From the NCBI GenBank assembly GCA_963824095.1, contig CAWGNS010000010.1, positions 124,001-188,000 of the forward strand: 64,000 nucleotides of DNA, written 5' to 3'. Position 1 is the first letter of the stretch. Each line of letters begins with the position of its first letter. The notes under the pieces were generated by a model that did no database searches, was not told the DNA's origin, and saw nothing but the letters and a program-made list of their open reading frames with translations. The position numbers and the translations under genes are program-made. Source of the DNA: JBBDWJ01 sp963824095. Its GTDB lineage: Bacteria; Acidobacteriota; Terriglobia; Bryobacterales; UBA6623. Shown one piece after another: positions 24,932 through 34,015 of this stretch.

Positions 24932-25566
24932 GCGCCATTTCCATCGTGCTGGTGGATGACCACCGCGTTGTGGCACGCAGCCTGAAAGCCTATCTGGAAT
25001 CGTTTCCCGACCTCAAGGTCGTGGGCATCGCCGCCAGCGGCGAGGATGTACTGGAGCACTTACAGGAGTGGCAGCCGCAGATCGTGCTACAGGATCTGTT
25101 GCTGCCTGGCGGCATCGACGGTATCGAAACTACGCGCCGCATTCTCGAACAGGCTCCTTCCGTGCGGGTGATCGCGCTGACTGCTTCTACCGATGAAGCG
25201 CGCATGATGGGCGTGCTGCGGGCCGGGGCGGTTGGGTATGTTCGCAAGGATGCCGACCCCGAGATTCTGCTCGATGCCGTTCGCGCGGTGGCTCGCGGGA
25301 AGACCTATATTGACCCGCACTTGGCGCGGCAGGTGCTTCGAGCCCCTGTGGCGCACGACGACCTTACGGCGCGTGAGGTCGAAGTGTTGCGGCAACTGGC
25401 CCTGGGGCGGTCGAACCGGGAAATAGCCGAGGCGCTCTTCATTAGCGAGGAGACGGTGAAGACGCACCTGGGGCACCTGTTTGCGAAGCTTCAGGTGGAG
25501 AACCGGGCGCAGGCCATTGTGCAGGCGTTAAAGCGGGGGTTGGTGGCGTTGGAGGAGTTGGGGTAG
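24928..25566 (+). CDS. NarL/FixJ-family response regulator
   Basis: A 212-residue regulator. The receiver domain shows IVLVDDHRVVARSLKAYLE (acidic pocket), the phospho-acceptor Asp in IVLQDLLLPGGIDG, and the Lys in YVRKDADP. The C-terminal LuxR-type HTH reads DLTAREVEVLRQLALGRSNR followed by EIAEALFISEETVKTHLGHL. It starts inside the kinase gene's stop codon (ATGA overlap), so production is coupled. Target genes are not visible in the window. Confidence 0.95.
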   Translation: MSAISIVLVDDHRVVARSLKAYLESFPDLKVVGIAASGEDVLEHLQEWQPQIVLQDLLLPGGIDGIETTRRILEQAPSVRVIALTASTDEARMMGVLRAGAVGYVRKDADPEILLDAVRAVARGKTYIDPHLARQVLRAPVAHDDLTAREVEVLRQLALGRSNREIAEALFISEETVKTHLGHLFAKLQVENRAQAIVQALKRGLVALEELG

Positions 25567-25621
25567 TCGGGGGGCCGGAGGAGTAACCGCGCAGCCCTTG
25601 GTTTCGGATCGCTTCGGGCTT

Positions 25622-25713
25622 TTGGGCAGGCCGGAGGCCTGCCCCACTGGTGCCCTGCCGGAGCGGCGCTTGCGTTGGTTGCCGCGGCGGACAGGCAGGA
25701 TTGCCTGTCCCAC
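25622..25713. repeat. Two dispersed palindromic repeats
   Basis: Positions 25622-25651 carry a GGGCAGGCCGGAGGCCTGCC copy with CCACTGG, and 25687-25713 the GGACAGGCA-GGAT-TGCCTGTCC copy. They lie between the converging response-regulator and nqrF genes and could act as terminators. Confidence 0.65.
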
Positions 25714-25719
25714 AAGTCC

Positions 25720-26949
25720 CTACCCTCCGAAGTCGTCGAAGGCTATGTTCTCGGGCTCGACTCCCAGGCCGTCGAGCGTCTTGAAGCAGGCGGTCATCAT
25801 GGGCGGCGGGCCGCACAGGTAATACTCGATGTCCTCGGGCGCGGGGTGCGTCTTGAGGTAGTTCTCATAGAGCACCTGGTGAATGAAGCCGGTGTAGCCG
25901 GTCCAGTTGTCTTCGGGCAGCGGCTCCGACAGCGCCAGGTGCCACTGGAAGTTCGGGTTCTCAGCCTGGATTTCGTTGAAGTCGTTGACGTAGAAAGCCT
26001 CGCGCAGGCTGCGCGCGCCGTACCAGAACGAGACCTTGCGGTCGGTGTGGGCGCGGCGGAACTGGTCGAAGATGTGCGAGCGCATCGGGGCCATGCCGGC
26101 GCCGCCTCCAATGAAGATCATCTCGTTTTTGGTGTCTTTGGCGAAGAATTCGCCGAACGGGCCGGCGATCTCGACCGCGTCGCCCGGCTTGAGATTGAAG
26201 ATGAACGACGACATCTTGCCCGGCGGCGTTCCCTTGGGGGCACGCGGCGGCGGCGTGGCGACGCGCACGTTCAGCATGATGACGCCTTTTTCCTCGGGGT
26301 AGTTCGCCATCGAGTAGGCGCGCTGGATCGGCTCGTCGACCTTGGATACCAGGTCCCAGAGCTTGAACTTGTCCCAGTCCTCGCGGAATTTCTCTTCGAC
26401 ATCGAAGTCTTTGTAGTGGACGGTGTGGGGCGGCGCGGCAATCTGGATGTAGCCGCCGGCGCGGAACGGCACTGCCTCGCCCGGCGGCAGCTCGAGCACC
26501 AGTTCCTTGATGAATGTCGCGACGTTGTGGTTCGAGCGAACCTTGCACTGCCAGCGGCGCACCTCGAACACTTCGGGCGGGACGCGAATCTTCATGTCCT
26601 GCTTGACCTTGACCTGGCACGAAAGCCGGCAGCCCTCGCGCGCCTCGCCGCGCGTGATGTGGCTGGTCTCGGTGGGCAGCATCGCACCGCCGCCTTCGAC
26701 CACGTCGACTTTGCAGACGCCGCAACTGCCCTTACCGCCGCAGGCCGAGGGCACGAAGATTTTCTGTTCGGCGAGCGCGCCCAGCAGCGTGCCGCCGGTG
26801 GGAACGTGGACCGCTTTGGCGACGTCGTCGTTGATGATGATGCTGACCTCGCCGCCGGCCACCAGTTGCTTCTTGGCGAACATCAAGACCATCACCAACG
26901 AGAGGATCACGAAGGTGAACATGAAGACGCCGAGTAGTATCGTTTCCAT
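25720..26949 (-). CDS. nqrF: Na+-translocating NADH:quinone reductase subunit F
   Basis: The NADH-oxidising subunit. About 409 residues with an N-terminal membrane helix (METILLGVFMFTFVILSLVM), a 2Fe-2S ferredoxin domain (SACGGKGSCGVCKVDV plus a fourth Cys in GCRLSCQVKV), an FAD domain (RAYSMANYP, the R-x-Y-S motif) and an NADH domain (FIGGGAGMAPMRSH, LCGPPPMMTACF) ending FDDFGG. Electrons pass from NADH via FAD and the cluster to the other subunits. ATG 26949 is chosen because the membrane helix starts there. It is the last gene of the operon but separated from nqrE by 335 bases of repeats. Confidence 0.96.
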   Translation of the reverse strand: METILLGVFMFTFVILSLVMVLMFAKKQLVAGGEVSIIINDDVAKAVHVPTGGTLLGALAEQKIFVPSACGGKGSCGVCKVDVVEGGGAMLPTETSHITRGEAREGCRLSCQVKVKQDMKIRVPPEVFEVRRWQCKVRSNHNVATFIKELVLELPPGEAVPFRAGGYIQIAAPPHTVHYKDFDVEEKFREDWDKFKLWDLVSKVDEPIQRAYSMANYPEEKGVIMLNVRVATPPPRAPKGTPPGKMSSFIFNLKPGDAVEIAGPFGEFFAKDTKNEMIFIGGGAGMAPMRSHIFDQFRRAHTDRKVSFWYGARSLREAFYVNDFNEIQAENPNFQWHLALSEPLPEDNWTGYTGFIHQVLYENYLKTHPAPEDIEYYLCGPPPMMTACFKTLDGLGVEPENIAFDDFGG

Positions 26950-26999
26950 TGCCCGAGTGTTCCTTGGATGTTTTCTATCGTTCAGAGCCACCGGTAATC

Positions 27000-27174
27000 G
27001 CCACTCAGAGCCGCAGGCGTGAGCCTGCGCTGAGCGGTTTGCGGCGGCGCCTCAGTTTTTGCCGCCCCGTCAAAGGCCGGCACGTCCTAAAGACCCGACC
27101 CCTATCGCATCCAGCGGCGGTTGCCTCTTTCCCCCGCTTTTGCGCGCGGGCTTACGCCCGCGGCTCTGAGTGGG
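27000..27174. repeat. MITE-like unit between nqrF and nqrE
   Basis: GCCACTCAGAGCCGC (27000-27014) is inverted as GCGGCTCTGAGTGG (27160-27173), same ends as the unit at 23352-23473 but with a 145-base interior. It lies inside the nqr operon and would be transcribed as part of it. Confidence 0.7.
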
Positions 27175-27194
27175 GCGTCCGGTTTTCGCGCCTT

Positions 27195-27273
27195 GGGGAC
27201 AGTCACCGTGTTTCGCGCCCTGCGAATTTGGGAACGACTGACGTGTCGAGCGCGAAACACGGTGACTGTCCCC
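27195..27273. repeat. 24-base inverted repeat (GGGGACAGTCACCGTG type)
   Basis: GGGGACAGTCACCGTG followed by TTTCGCGC (27195-27218) is perfectly inverted at 27250-27273, with a 31-base loop. The GGGGACAGTCACCG core is a known recurrent bacterial intergenic palindrome type. Its 3' arm is 12 bases from the nqrE stop codon, so it is placed to protect or attenuate the nqrA-E transcript before nqrF. Confidence 0.75.
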
Positions 27274-27285
27274 CTCAAGCTACAG

Positions 27286-27900
27286 CTAGAGCTGAATGCC
27301 TCCGAAGGCCATAAACCCGATGGCCATCAGGCCGGTCAGCATGAACGTCATACCCAGGCCGCGCAGGCCTTTGGGCACGTTGCTGTAGCGCATGCGCTCG
27401 CGAATCGAGGCCAGCGAAATGATCGCCATGGCCCAGCCGATGCCGGCGCCGAAGCCGAACACGGTCGACTCGCCCAGCGTGTAGTCGCGCTCGACCATGA
27501 ACAGCGAGCCGCCCAGGATCGCGCAGTTCACCGCGATCAGCGGCAGGAACACGCCCAGCGCCGCATACAGCGTCGGCACGAATTTATCGAGCGTCATCTC
27601 GACGATCTGGGTCATTGCCGCGATGGTGCCGATGTAGCACAGGAATCCCAGAAACGACAGATCGTATTTCGCCAGCGAGGGGCTGAGCCAGCTCAGCGCG
27701 CCTTCGCGCAGCAGGTAGTGCAGGATCAGGTTGTTCATCGGCGTCGTCACGCCGAGCACGAACACCACCGCGAAGCCGAGACCGATCGCGGTCTCCACTT
27801 TTTTCGAGACCGCCAGGAACGAGCACATGCCCAGGAAGAAGGCCAGCGCCATGTTCTCGACGAAGATCGATTTGATTGCCAGGCTGAGATAGTGTTCCAT
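27286..27900 (-). CDS. nqrE: Na+-translocating NADH:quinone reductase subunit E
   Basis: A 204-residue integral membrane subunit with six hydrophobic segments, homologous to NqrD and to RnfA. Family features are the start MEHYLSLAIKSIFVENMALA, the paired-helix motif containing CSFLAVSKKVETAIGLG and the half-helix region GVTTPMNNLILHYLL, plus AVNCAILGGSLFMVERDY. The NqrD/NqrE pair holds a 2Fe-2S cluster between symmetric cysteines. Four bases separate it from nqrD. Confidence 0.97.
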   Translation of the reverse strand: MEHYLSLAIKSIFVENMALAFFLGMCSFLAVSKKVETAIGLGFAVVFVLGVTTPMNNLILHYLLREGALSWLSPSLAKYDLSFLGFLCYIGTIAAMTQIVEMTLDKFVPTLYAALGVFLPLIAVNCAILGGSLFMVERDYTLGESTVFGFGAGIGWAMAIISLASIRERMRYSNVPKGLRGLGMTFMLTGLMAIGFMAFGGIQL

Positions 27901-27904
27901 GACC

Positions 27905-28534
27905 TTACTCCTCGGTCTCCTGCTGCTCGGGCTTCAGGGTTCGCAACAGCCAGATGAACGAGCCGATGATGAAGAACGCGCCGGCCGAGGTCAGCATGAT
28001 GCCGTTGGGGAAATACCAGCCGCCGTCGTTGACCGTGTGCAGGATCGGCACGCCCAGCAGCTTGCCCGAGCCCAGCAACTCGCGCAGGAACGACACCAGG
28101 ATCAGGATCAGGCTGTAGCCCAGGCCGTTGCCGATGCCGTCGAGAAAGCTCATGAACGGCCCGTTCTGCATGGCGTAGGCCTCGGCGCGCCCCATCACGA
28201 TGCAGTTGGTGATGATCAGGCCGACGAACACCGACAACTGCTTGCTGATGTCGTAGAGGTAGGCCTTCAGAAGCTGATCGGCGACAATCACCAGCGAGGC
28301 GATGATCGTCAACTGCACGATGATGCGGATGCTGGTCGGAATATAGTTGCGCAGCGTACTGATCGACAGGTTCGAGATCGCCGTGACGGCGGTGACGGCG
28401 CCGGCCATCACCAGCGCGGTATCCATCTTGGTGGTCACCGCCAGCGCCGAGCAGATGCCGAGCACCTGCAGCGCGATCGGGTTTTGCTCGATCAGCGGAT
28501 CGAAGAGTACGTGTCTAGCCGATGAGGAAGCCAT
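27905..28534 (-). CDS. nqrD: Na+-translocating NADH:quinone reductase subunit D
   Basis: A 209-residue membrane subunit, NqrD/RnfE family, with about six membrane helices. Visible are NPIALQVLGICSALAVTTKM, the SISTLRNYIPTSIRIIVQLT region and the conserved TNCIVMGRAEAYAM, whose Cys is the counterpart of that in NqrE for the shared iron-sulfur site. It is the fourth gene of nqrABCDEF, 34 bases after nqrC and 4 before nqrE. Confidence 0.97.
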   Translation of the reverse strand: MASSSARHVLFDPLIEQNPIALQVLGICSALAVTTKMDTALVMAGAVTAVTAISNLSISTLRNYIPTSIRIIVQLTIIASLVIVADQLLKAYLYDISKQLSVFVGLIITNCIVMGRAEAYAMQNGPFMSFLDGIGNGLGYSLILILVSFLRELLGSGKLLGVPILHTVNDGGWYFPNGIMLTSAGAFFIIGSFIWLLRTLKPEQQETEE

Positions 28535-28568
28535 CGATCGTCTCCTGTTGCGAAACCGGTTTCCGCCG

Positions 28569-29351
28569 TTACGAAACCGGGTGGTTCTGGCGAAACTTTT
28601 CGAGATAGGGCCCGAAGCCGTCCGGACCCAGCCAGAAGTGCATCATGTTCGTCACGCCGCGGCTGGTGAGCGTCGCGCCGGTGAGCCCGTCGACATGATG
28701 CGGATCCTCGGCGGCCGAGCCGGCGCGGCCCTTGATGAGCTGAATCGCCGGCTGCCATTGGTCGTCGAATACCTTGCGGCCGATCCACAGCGCCTTCCAG
28801 GCGCCGTTATCGACCTCGCCGCCCAGCCCGGGCGTCTCGCCGTGCTTGTAGTAGGTAATGCCGCGCACCGTGGTGGTGTCGGCCTCGAGCGCGAGAAAAC
28901 CGTACAAGGTGGACCACAGCCCGTAGCCTTCGATCGGCAGCACCACCATCTTGACCTGACCCGCGTCGTCGAGCACCTGGTACACCACCGCGTACTTGGG
29001 CAGGCGCTTGATCGCCGACTCGTTGGGCGGCGCCTCGCGGCTCATCGCCGGGTCATTCTTGGCCTTCTGCTGATCGTAGGTGGCGGGGTCGACCGTCGAA
29101 ACTTCCTCTCCCGTTTCCAGGTCGACGACCACCGGCTTGATGGCCGCAAAGCGCTTCTCGACCTCGGCGGCCTTGAGCTTCTCGTCGGGCCGCGCCAGCC
29201 CGGCGGCGAACAGCACGTTCTCCTGCTTGTCGAGCTTGGAGTTCTGGCCCTGCCGGTCGGAAAGCGACACGGCGGCCGACGACACCAGAATGGCGCAGAT
29301 GACGCAGACCGCTCCGGCGAACAGGATGGTGTACGTCGCGTTATGCCGCAT
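28569..29351 (-). CDS. nqrC: Na+-translocating NADH:quinone reductase subunit C
   Basis: A 260-residue subunit with one N-terminal membrane helix (TYTILFAGAVCVICAILVSS) and a periplasmic FMN-binding domain. The flavinylation motif is DGLTGATLTSRG, where the second Thr of (S/T)GAT is the expected covalent FMN site; GETPGLGGEVDN is the other conserved loop. An ApbE flavin transferase is needed but not encoded in this window. Its start overlaps the end of nqrB by 11 bases. Confidence 0.96.
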   Translation of the reverse strand: MRHNATYTILFAGAVCVICAILVSSAAVSLSDRQGQNSKLDKQENVLFAAGLARPDEKLKAAEVEKRFAAIKPVVVDLETGEEVSTVDPATYDQQKAKNDPAMSREAPPNESAIKRLPKYAVVYQVLDDAGQVKMVVLPIEGYGLWSTLYGFLALEADTTTVRGITYYKHGETPGLGGEVDNGAWKALWIGRKVFDDQWQPAIQLIKGRAGSAAEDPHHVDGLTGATLTSRGVTNMMHFWLGPDGFGPYLEKFRQNHPVS

Positions 29352-30561
29352 AGCGCGCCCTCCGCCTCTTGACGTTGGCCTGCACCACGAAGTAATCGAT
29401 GAGCGAGGCGAACAGGTTCATGAACAGAATCGCCAGCATCATGCCTTCCGGGTAAGCCGGGTTGACCACGCGAATCAGGATCGCCATAACGCCGATCAAA
29501 AAGCCGTAGATGTACTTGCCCGTTTCGGTATGCGCCGCCGTCACCGGCTCGGTGGCCATGTAGACGGCGCCGAAAGCCCAGCCGCCCAGCACGATGTGCC
29601 AGTAAAACGGCACGCCGAACATCAGGTTGGTCTGCGAGCCCACCGAATTGAGCAGCAGCGTCGTCAGATAGGAACCGGCGGCGAGGCTGGCGATGATCCT
29701 CCACGAGCCGATGCGCGTCACGATCAGGACCGCCGCGCCGAACAGGCAGGCCAGCGTCGAAGTCTCGCCCATCGAGCCGGGAATCAACCCCAGAAAAGCG
29801 TTCCACCAGTCGAGCCCTTGGGTGAGCGCGGGGTGTCCGCCGGCGGCGGCCTGCGAAAGCCAGGTTGCGCCGCTGAGCCCGTCGACATTGGTGTTGGCGG
29901 CGATCCAGACGCGGTCGCCCGAAATCTGGGCGGGGTAGGCGAAGAACAGGAACGCGCGCGAAACCAGCGCCGGGTTGAGGATGTTCATGCCCGTGCCGCC
30001 GAAAATCTCCTTGCCGATGATCACGCCGAAGGCGATGCCCAGCCCCACCTGCCACAACGGAATCGTCGGCGGCAGAATCAGCGGAAACAGCATCCAGGTG
30101 ACCAGAAAGCCTTCGTTGATGTCGTGCTTGCGGACGACCGCGAACAGCGCTTCGCAGTTGCCGCCCACCAGCATCGTCACGATCACCACCGGCAGGTAGT
30201 AGAGCGCGCCGTGCACGATGCAGGCCAGCATGTTGTTGGGGTCGAAGGCCAGCCCCAGCGCCTGCATCGCCGCCGTCTGCCAGTCGTCGAGCGGGGTGGC
30301 GCCGTGCGAGATCGCCAAATGCGCCTGGTAGCCGGTGTTGTACATCGCCATGTACACGCACGGCAGCAACGCGATGACGACGGTCATCATCATGCGCTTC
30401 AAGTCGAGCCCGTCGCGGATGTGCGCCGCGCCGCGCGTCACGCGGCTGGGGGTATAGAGGAAGGTGTCGGCCGCCTCAAACAGCGGAAACGCCTTCTCGA
30501 ACCGGCCGCCCTTGTGGAAGTGCTTCGCCTGCGCGTCCAGGATTTGCCGTAGAAACCTCAT
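29341..30561 (-). CDS. nqrB: Na+-translocating NADH:quinone reductase subunit B
   Basis: The 406-residue core membrane subunit that carries covalent FMN and riboflavin and forms the sodium path, with about ten membrane helices. Visible are MRFLRQILDAQAKHFHKGGR, the DGLSGATWLSQ motif with the expected FMN-linked Thr, FGGTGMNILNPALVSRAF and PGSMGETSTLACLFGA, and the end NPAYPEGMMLAILFMNLF. Its start codon overlaps the nqrA stop by one base. Confidence 0.97.
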   Translation of the reverse strand: MRFLRQILDAQAKHFHKGGRFEKAFPLFEAADTFLYTPSRVTRGAAHIRDGLDLKRMMMTVVIALLPCVYMAMYNTGYQAHLAISHGATPLDDWQTAAMQALGLAFDPNNMLACIVHGALYYLPVVIVTMLVGGNCEALFAVVRKHDINEGFLVTWMLFPLILPPTIPLWQVGLGIAFGVIIGKEIFGGTGMNILNPALVSRAFLFFAYPAQISGDRVWIAANTNVDGLSGATWLSQAAAGGHPALTQGLDWWNAFLGLIPGSMGETSTLACLFGAAVLIVTRIGSWRIIASLAAGSYLTTLLLNSVGSQTNLMFGVPFYWHIVLGGWAFGAVYMATEPVTAAHTETGKYIYGFLIGVMAILIRVVNPAYPEGMMLAILFMNLFASLIDYFVVQANVKRRRARYAA

Positions 30562-31931
30562 CAGCCTTCTTTTTCAATCATCGTCAGCACGCGCCGCAGC
30601 AGCGGGCCGTACTCCGCCTTGCCGGGACAAACAAAGGTGCACAGCGCGAGGTCTTCCTCATCGAGCTCCAGGCAGCCGAGCTTTTCCGCCTGCTCGACAT
30701 CGCCGATCAGCAGCGCGCGCAGCAGAAACGTCGGCAGAATGTCCATCGGCATCACGCGCTCGTACATGCCGATCGGCACCATGGCGCGGTCGGAGCCGTG
30801 GACGGCGGTATCGAAGTGGAACTTCTTGCCGGAGAGGAGCCGGGAAAGATGGGTATTGACGGTCGAGAACTCGTTGAATCCGGGCGTCAGCCAGCCCAGG
30901 AAATGCCGCCGGCGGCCTTCGCGCAGCACCGCGATCTGGGTGTGATAGCGTCCCAGGTAGCCGAAGGTGGCGCCGGAAGCGGCGCGCCCGCCCAGCACCG
31001 ATCCCGAGATGACGCGGTTTTCGCCCTCGCGAAGCTCGCCTTTCACCAGATCGCCGGTCGCCGCGCCCAGCCGCGTGCGCAGCAGCCGCGGCCGATTCAC
31101 GGCCGGGCCGGCCAGCGCGATCGTGCGCGCGACGTCGAGCTCGCCGCTGGAGAAAAGTTTTCCGATCGCGGCGACGTCCTGATAGCCGATCGCCCACACC
31201 GCTCTCTGGCGGCTCACCGGTTTGAGCAGGTGAATGTGGACGCCGGCGGTGCCGGCCGGGTGCGGTCCCTCGAACTCTTCCACCAGAAACTTGTTGTTGC
31301 CCGGCGTCGGGATCGAGCTGTTGGGCCCCTTGCAAACGTAGACCGGTCCGTCGGTCAGCTTCGCCAACGCGTCGAGCCCGTGGTTGAAATCATCCTCGCG
31401 GCCGGCCAGCACGATGTCGACCGAGGGCGCCAGCGGCCGGGTATCCATCGCGGTGACGAAAATGGCGGCCGGCACCTCGTCGAGCGGCGGCACTTTGCTG
31501 AAGGGGCGCCGCCGGAACGCCGTCCACTGGCCCGACTCGACCAGCAGATCGTGCACCTGCTGGCGCGTCAGCGAGGCCGGCGGCTTGGCGGTGTAAGAGT
31601 CGAAGGCGATCGTCTCGCCGGCGCCCGACAACTCCGCCGCATCGAGCTCGATGACTACCGATTGCAGCGCGCGGCGCTCGCCGCGATGAATCGCCGCGAT
31701 ACGGCCACCGCCCGGGGCGGTGAAACGCACTCCGGCAGTCTTTTTGTCCTCGAACAGCAGTTGGCCGCGCTTGACCTCGTCGCCTTCGGCGACGTACATC
31801 GTCGGCCGCATGCCGACGTAATCATCGGCCAGCAACGCCACGCGGGCAACCGCCGGCGCCCGATCGACGCGCTGCTCGGGCTCGCCCGCGATCGGCAAAT
31901 TCAAACCTTTACGAATTCTGTAACGGCCCAT
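30561..31931 (-). CDS. nqrA: Na+-translocating NADH:quinone reductase subunit A
   Basis: The 456-residue cytoplasmic subunit that participates in quinone binding. It begins RIRKGLNLPIAGEPEQRV, has a barrel-sandwich part (LFEDKKTAGVRFTAPGGGRI) and later the conserved VCKGPNSSIPTPGN, GYQDVAAIGKLFSSGEL and ERVMPMDILPTFLLRALL. An AAGGG precedes the ATG by five bases. First gene of nqrABCDEF: the complete set is present in the canonical order, all on the minus strand. Confidence 0.97.
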   Translation of the reverse strand: MGRYRIRKGLNLPIAGEPEQRVDRAPAVARVALLADDYVGMRPTMYVAEGDEVKRGQLLFEDKKTAGVRFTAPGGGRIAAIHRGERRALQSVVIELDAAELSGAGETIAFDSYTAKPPASLTRQQVHDLLVESGQWTAFRRRPFSKVPPLDEVPAAIFVTAMDTRPLAPSVDIVLAGREDDFNHGLDALAKLTDGPVYVCKGPNSSIPTPGNNKFLVEEFEGPHPAGTAGVHIHLLKPVSRQRAVWAIGYQDVAAIGKLFSSGELDVARTIALAGPAVNRPRLLRTRLGAATGDLVKGELREGENRVISGSVLGGRAASGATFGYLGRYHTQIAVLREGRRRHFLGWLTPGFNEFSTVNTHLSRLLSGKKFHFDTAVHGSDRAMVPIGMYERVMPMDILPTFLLRALLIGDVEQAEKLGCLELDEEDLALCTFVCPGKAEYGPLLRRVLTMIEKEG

Positions 31932-32894
31932 GGGACCCTTTTCCTACCCCTCCCTGCCGTTGCTTTCTGGCACGCGTTCCCGGGAAACCGGCCTGCCGCC
32001 GATAGCCCTGCCGCGTCGTCGAAGCGGAAAAATGCTTTGCCCCAACGACCGGGGAGACGTTCATTCGCTCTCCAAGGTTCGCGCTGAGGCCGCGAGCCCA
32101 GCCATTTTCGCCGCTTCAAGTCCTCGGTGTTGCGACTCCGCCTATTCCCCGTTGGAAGTATGAAACCCGTGCCTGAGCCCGGTTGTCTGATCTCTAGCTC
32201 CGGTGTCGATGCACCCCAGTGGCGGCCCGCATTCCCGGCTCCAGCACTCGCAGTTGCGGCTCCAGCCCTGTAGTTGTGGCTCCAACACAGTGCCTCAGTC
32301 CGCACGGCGGGCGGTGTTTCGCAGCCGTGGCCGTCGTCGCCTTGCAAGGATGTCGGTGGTGACCCTCAACTTACGTTGATCGGTCTAATTCGGAGCGCAT
32401 ATTATGGGCGACGCCGCTGCCCGACCCGCGGGCAGCGCCTCGGCTGCTGGGGTTTCGGAGATCCAGGGCGTGTCGCCCGCCCGCTAGCTCTATCGCGGAG
32501 CCGCCGGGTAAATTCCATCTTAACGCGTTCCGGACGCGATCCGCTTTGGATCCGCCTTGTTTCAATCAGACTCTCTATTTTTGTTCTGGATTTGACCCGG
32601 TTCGGCGCGTCGGTACCGGCGCTAACGCGGTCGCTCGTAAGGCCCTCGCCGGGGGCCTCAGATCAGCACTCCGCTGGACTCCGAAGGTCCTCGGGGACGG
32701 CCACCGTCCCTGGGCGGCGGCGCCCCCGCATTGTGTCCATCGAAATTTAACCGTTTGTTTTCAGTAATCTGCGTAAATCTGGCCCGCTTCGGCCGGCGCC
32801 CGGTCTGTGCCCGGCGCCCTGCGGACGTCGTTTGCCGCGGCCGTCTCTATTTTGCCGCGATTGGGTGTCGCGCCGCGGACGCGGCAGGACTATA
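31932..32894. other. Gene-poor stretch upstream of nqrA
   Basis: I find no supportable gene in these 960 bases. There is a short palindrome GGGACGG-CCA-CCGTCCC at 32694-32710 and some repetitive wording around 32215-32290 (GGCTCCAGC, GGCTCCAAC). The nqr promoter must lie somewhere in its left part, but no confident -35/-10 pair was found. Confidence 0.4.
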
Positions 32895-33176
32895 ATGGAG
32901 TCCGAGGGACCGTCCGTGGGCTGGCAGGAAAGCAGCAGCGAGTCCGCCACGGGGGCGGCAAACCACTCCAAAGACATCCGGATTCGCCTGAACGGGCAGG
33001 AACGCGCGTTCCCGGCCGGGATTACCGTAGCCGGTTTGCTGGCGGAGTTGGGGCTGGCTTCCGACCGCGTGGCGGTCGAGGTCGACCGCGAAATCGTTCG
33101 CCGTGCCGATTGGGAGGGTACGCAGCTCACCCCGGGAGTGGCGGTCGAAGTCGTGCATTTCGTCGGCGGCGGATAA
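32895..33176 (+). CDS. thiS: ThiS-like sulfur carrier protein
   Basis: The C-terminal 66 residues form a ubiquitin-like ThiS: IRIRLNGQERAFPAGITVAG, LLAELGLASDRVAVEVDREI, VEVVHFVGGG with the terminal Gly-Gly that is thiocarboxylated to donate sulfur for the thiamine thiazole. An N-terminal stretch of about 27 residues is not conserved, so the true start may be the GTG at about 32916 or later; ATG 32895 overlaps a perfect TATAAT (32891-32896), which argues for a later start. No thiG or other thiamine gene is adjacent. Confidence 0.8.
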   Translation: MESEGPSVGWQESSSESATGAANHSKDIRIRLNGQERAFPAGITVAGLLAELGLASDRVAVEVDREIVRRADWEGTQLTPGVAVEVVHFVGGG

Positions 33177-33275
33177 GGTCTATTTTTTCAGTTGTTTGCA
33201 AGGGCCTAGTAAGACCCGCCCTGGCTGTCGTACAATCTCAAAGTCCATCGCACCCCATCCAACGACGAGACTGAC

Positions 33276-33800
33276 ATGGTGAAAGCTAAAAAAACGCGCA
33301 GTGCCGAGTTCCCGCCCGAAGCCGAGATCTACAGCAGTCTGGATGTGACCCGTATGACGGGCGTGAGTCTGCGCCAGTTGCAGTGGTGGGATGAACAGGG
33401 TGTGGTCACACCGCAGCAGCGCGGGCACAAGCGCTTGTATCAGCTCCATGAAGTCATCGAAGTCTCGGTGATCACCGAATTGCGCCGTAAGGGAATCTCG
33501 CTGCAGAAGATTCGCCGCGTGCTGCGCTATCTGCACAAGGAATTCGGTAAAGGACTCTACGATTCGGTGCGCAACGGAAGCGAGGTGCACCTGCTGACCG
33601 ACGGCACCAATATTTACCTCGAAGACAGTCACAGCCAGATCGTCGACATCCTCAAAAACGCGCGCCAGCCGTTGATTTCGGTGTGCTTATCGGACCAGGT
33701 GCAGCAGCTCAACTCGGTTGCCGGGCTGCGCAAGGTCAGCCGTTCGGAGACCCGGGTCGCCCCGGCACAGGCGCGGGCGGCAGTCTCGAAAACCTCCTAA
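33276..33800 (+). CDS. MerR-family transcriptional regulator
   Basis: A 174-residue regulator. The MerR winged HTH reads SLDVTRMTGVSLRQLQWWDE followed by QGVVTPQQRGHKRLYQLHEV and a coiled LRRKGISLQKIRRVLRYL. The C-terminal part (about 90-150) has LLTDGTNIYLEDSHSQIVDI, a domain found in MerR proteins of unknown ligand; no metal-binding cysteines are present. It starts about 100 bases after thiS in the same direction. Target unknown. Confidence 0.88.
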   Translation: MVKAKKTRSAEFPPEAEIYSSLDVTRMTGVSLRQLQWWDEQGVVTPQQRGHKRLYQLHEVIEVSVITELRRKGISLQKIRRVLRYLHKEFGKGLYDSVRNGSEVHLLTDGTNIYLEDSHSQIVDILKNARQPLISVCLSDQVQQLNSVAGLRKVSRSETRVAPAQARAAVSKTS

Positions 33801-33830
33801 AGATTCTTGGCCGTTGGGCGGCACAGAACC

Positions 33831-34015
33831 CCGTAGCGCGGAGCTGGGCGTTTTTCCCAGATCCGCGGTAGCTACTCCGTCCCGGCACAGTTCTGTCCGT
33901 TGGGCCCATTTTCCTGCCGAGCGGGCTTCTATTTGGGCGGCTTTGGGCGGGTGAGGGCTGGCTTTCGCGTTGGGTTCGATTTGGATTTAGGCAGGCCGGA
34001 GCCCTGCCCCACTGG
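33831..34015. repeat. Two dispersed palindromic repeats
   Basis: 33831-33868 is a GTAGCGCGGAGCTGGGCG...CCCAGATCCGCGG element and 33990-34015 a GGCAGGCCGGAGCCCTGCCC copy with CCACTGG. They fill most of the gap 33801-34181 between merR and the LolA-like gene; no gene is seen there. Confidence 0.6.

Noticed and set aside
32274..32750. 158-codon plus-strand frame upstream of thiS
   Set aside because: Arg/Ser/Pro-rich composition, no ribosome-binding site, no family resemblance.
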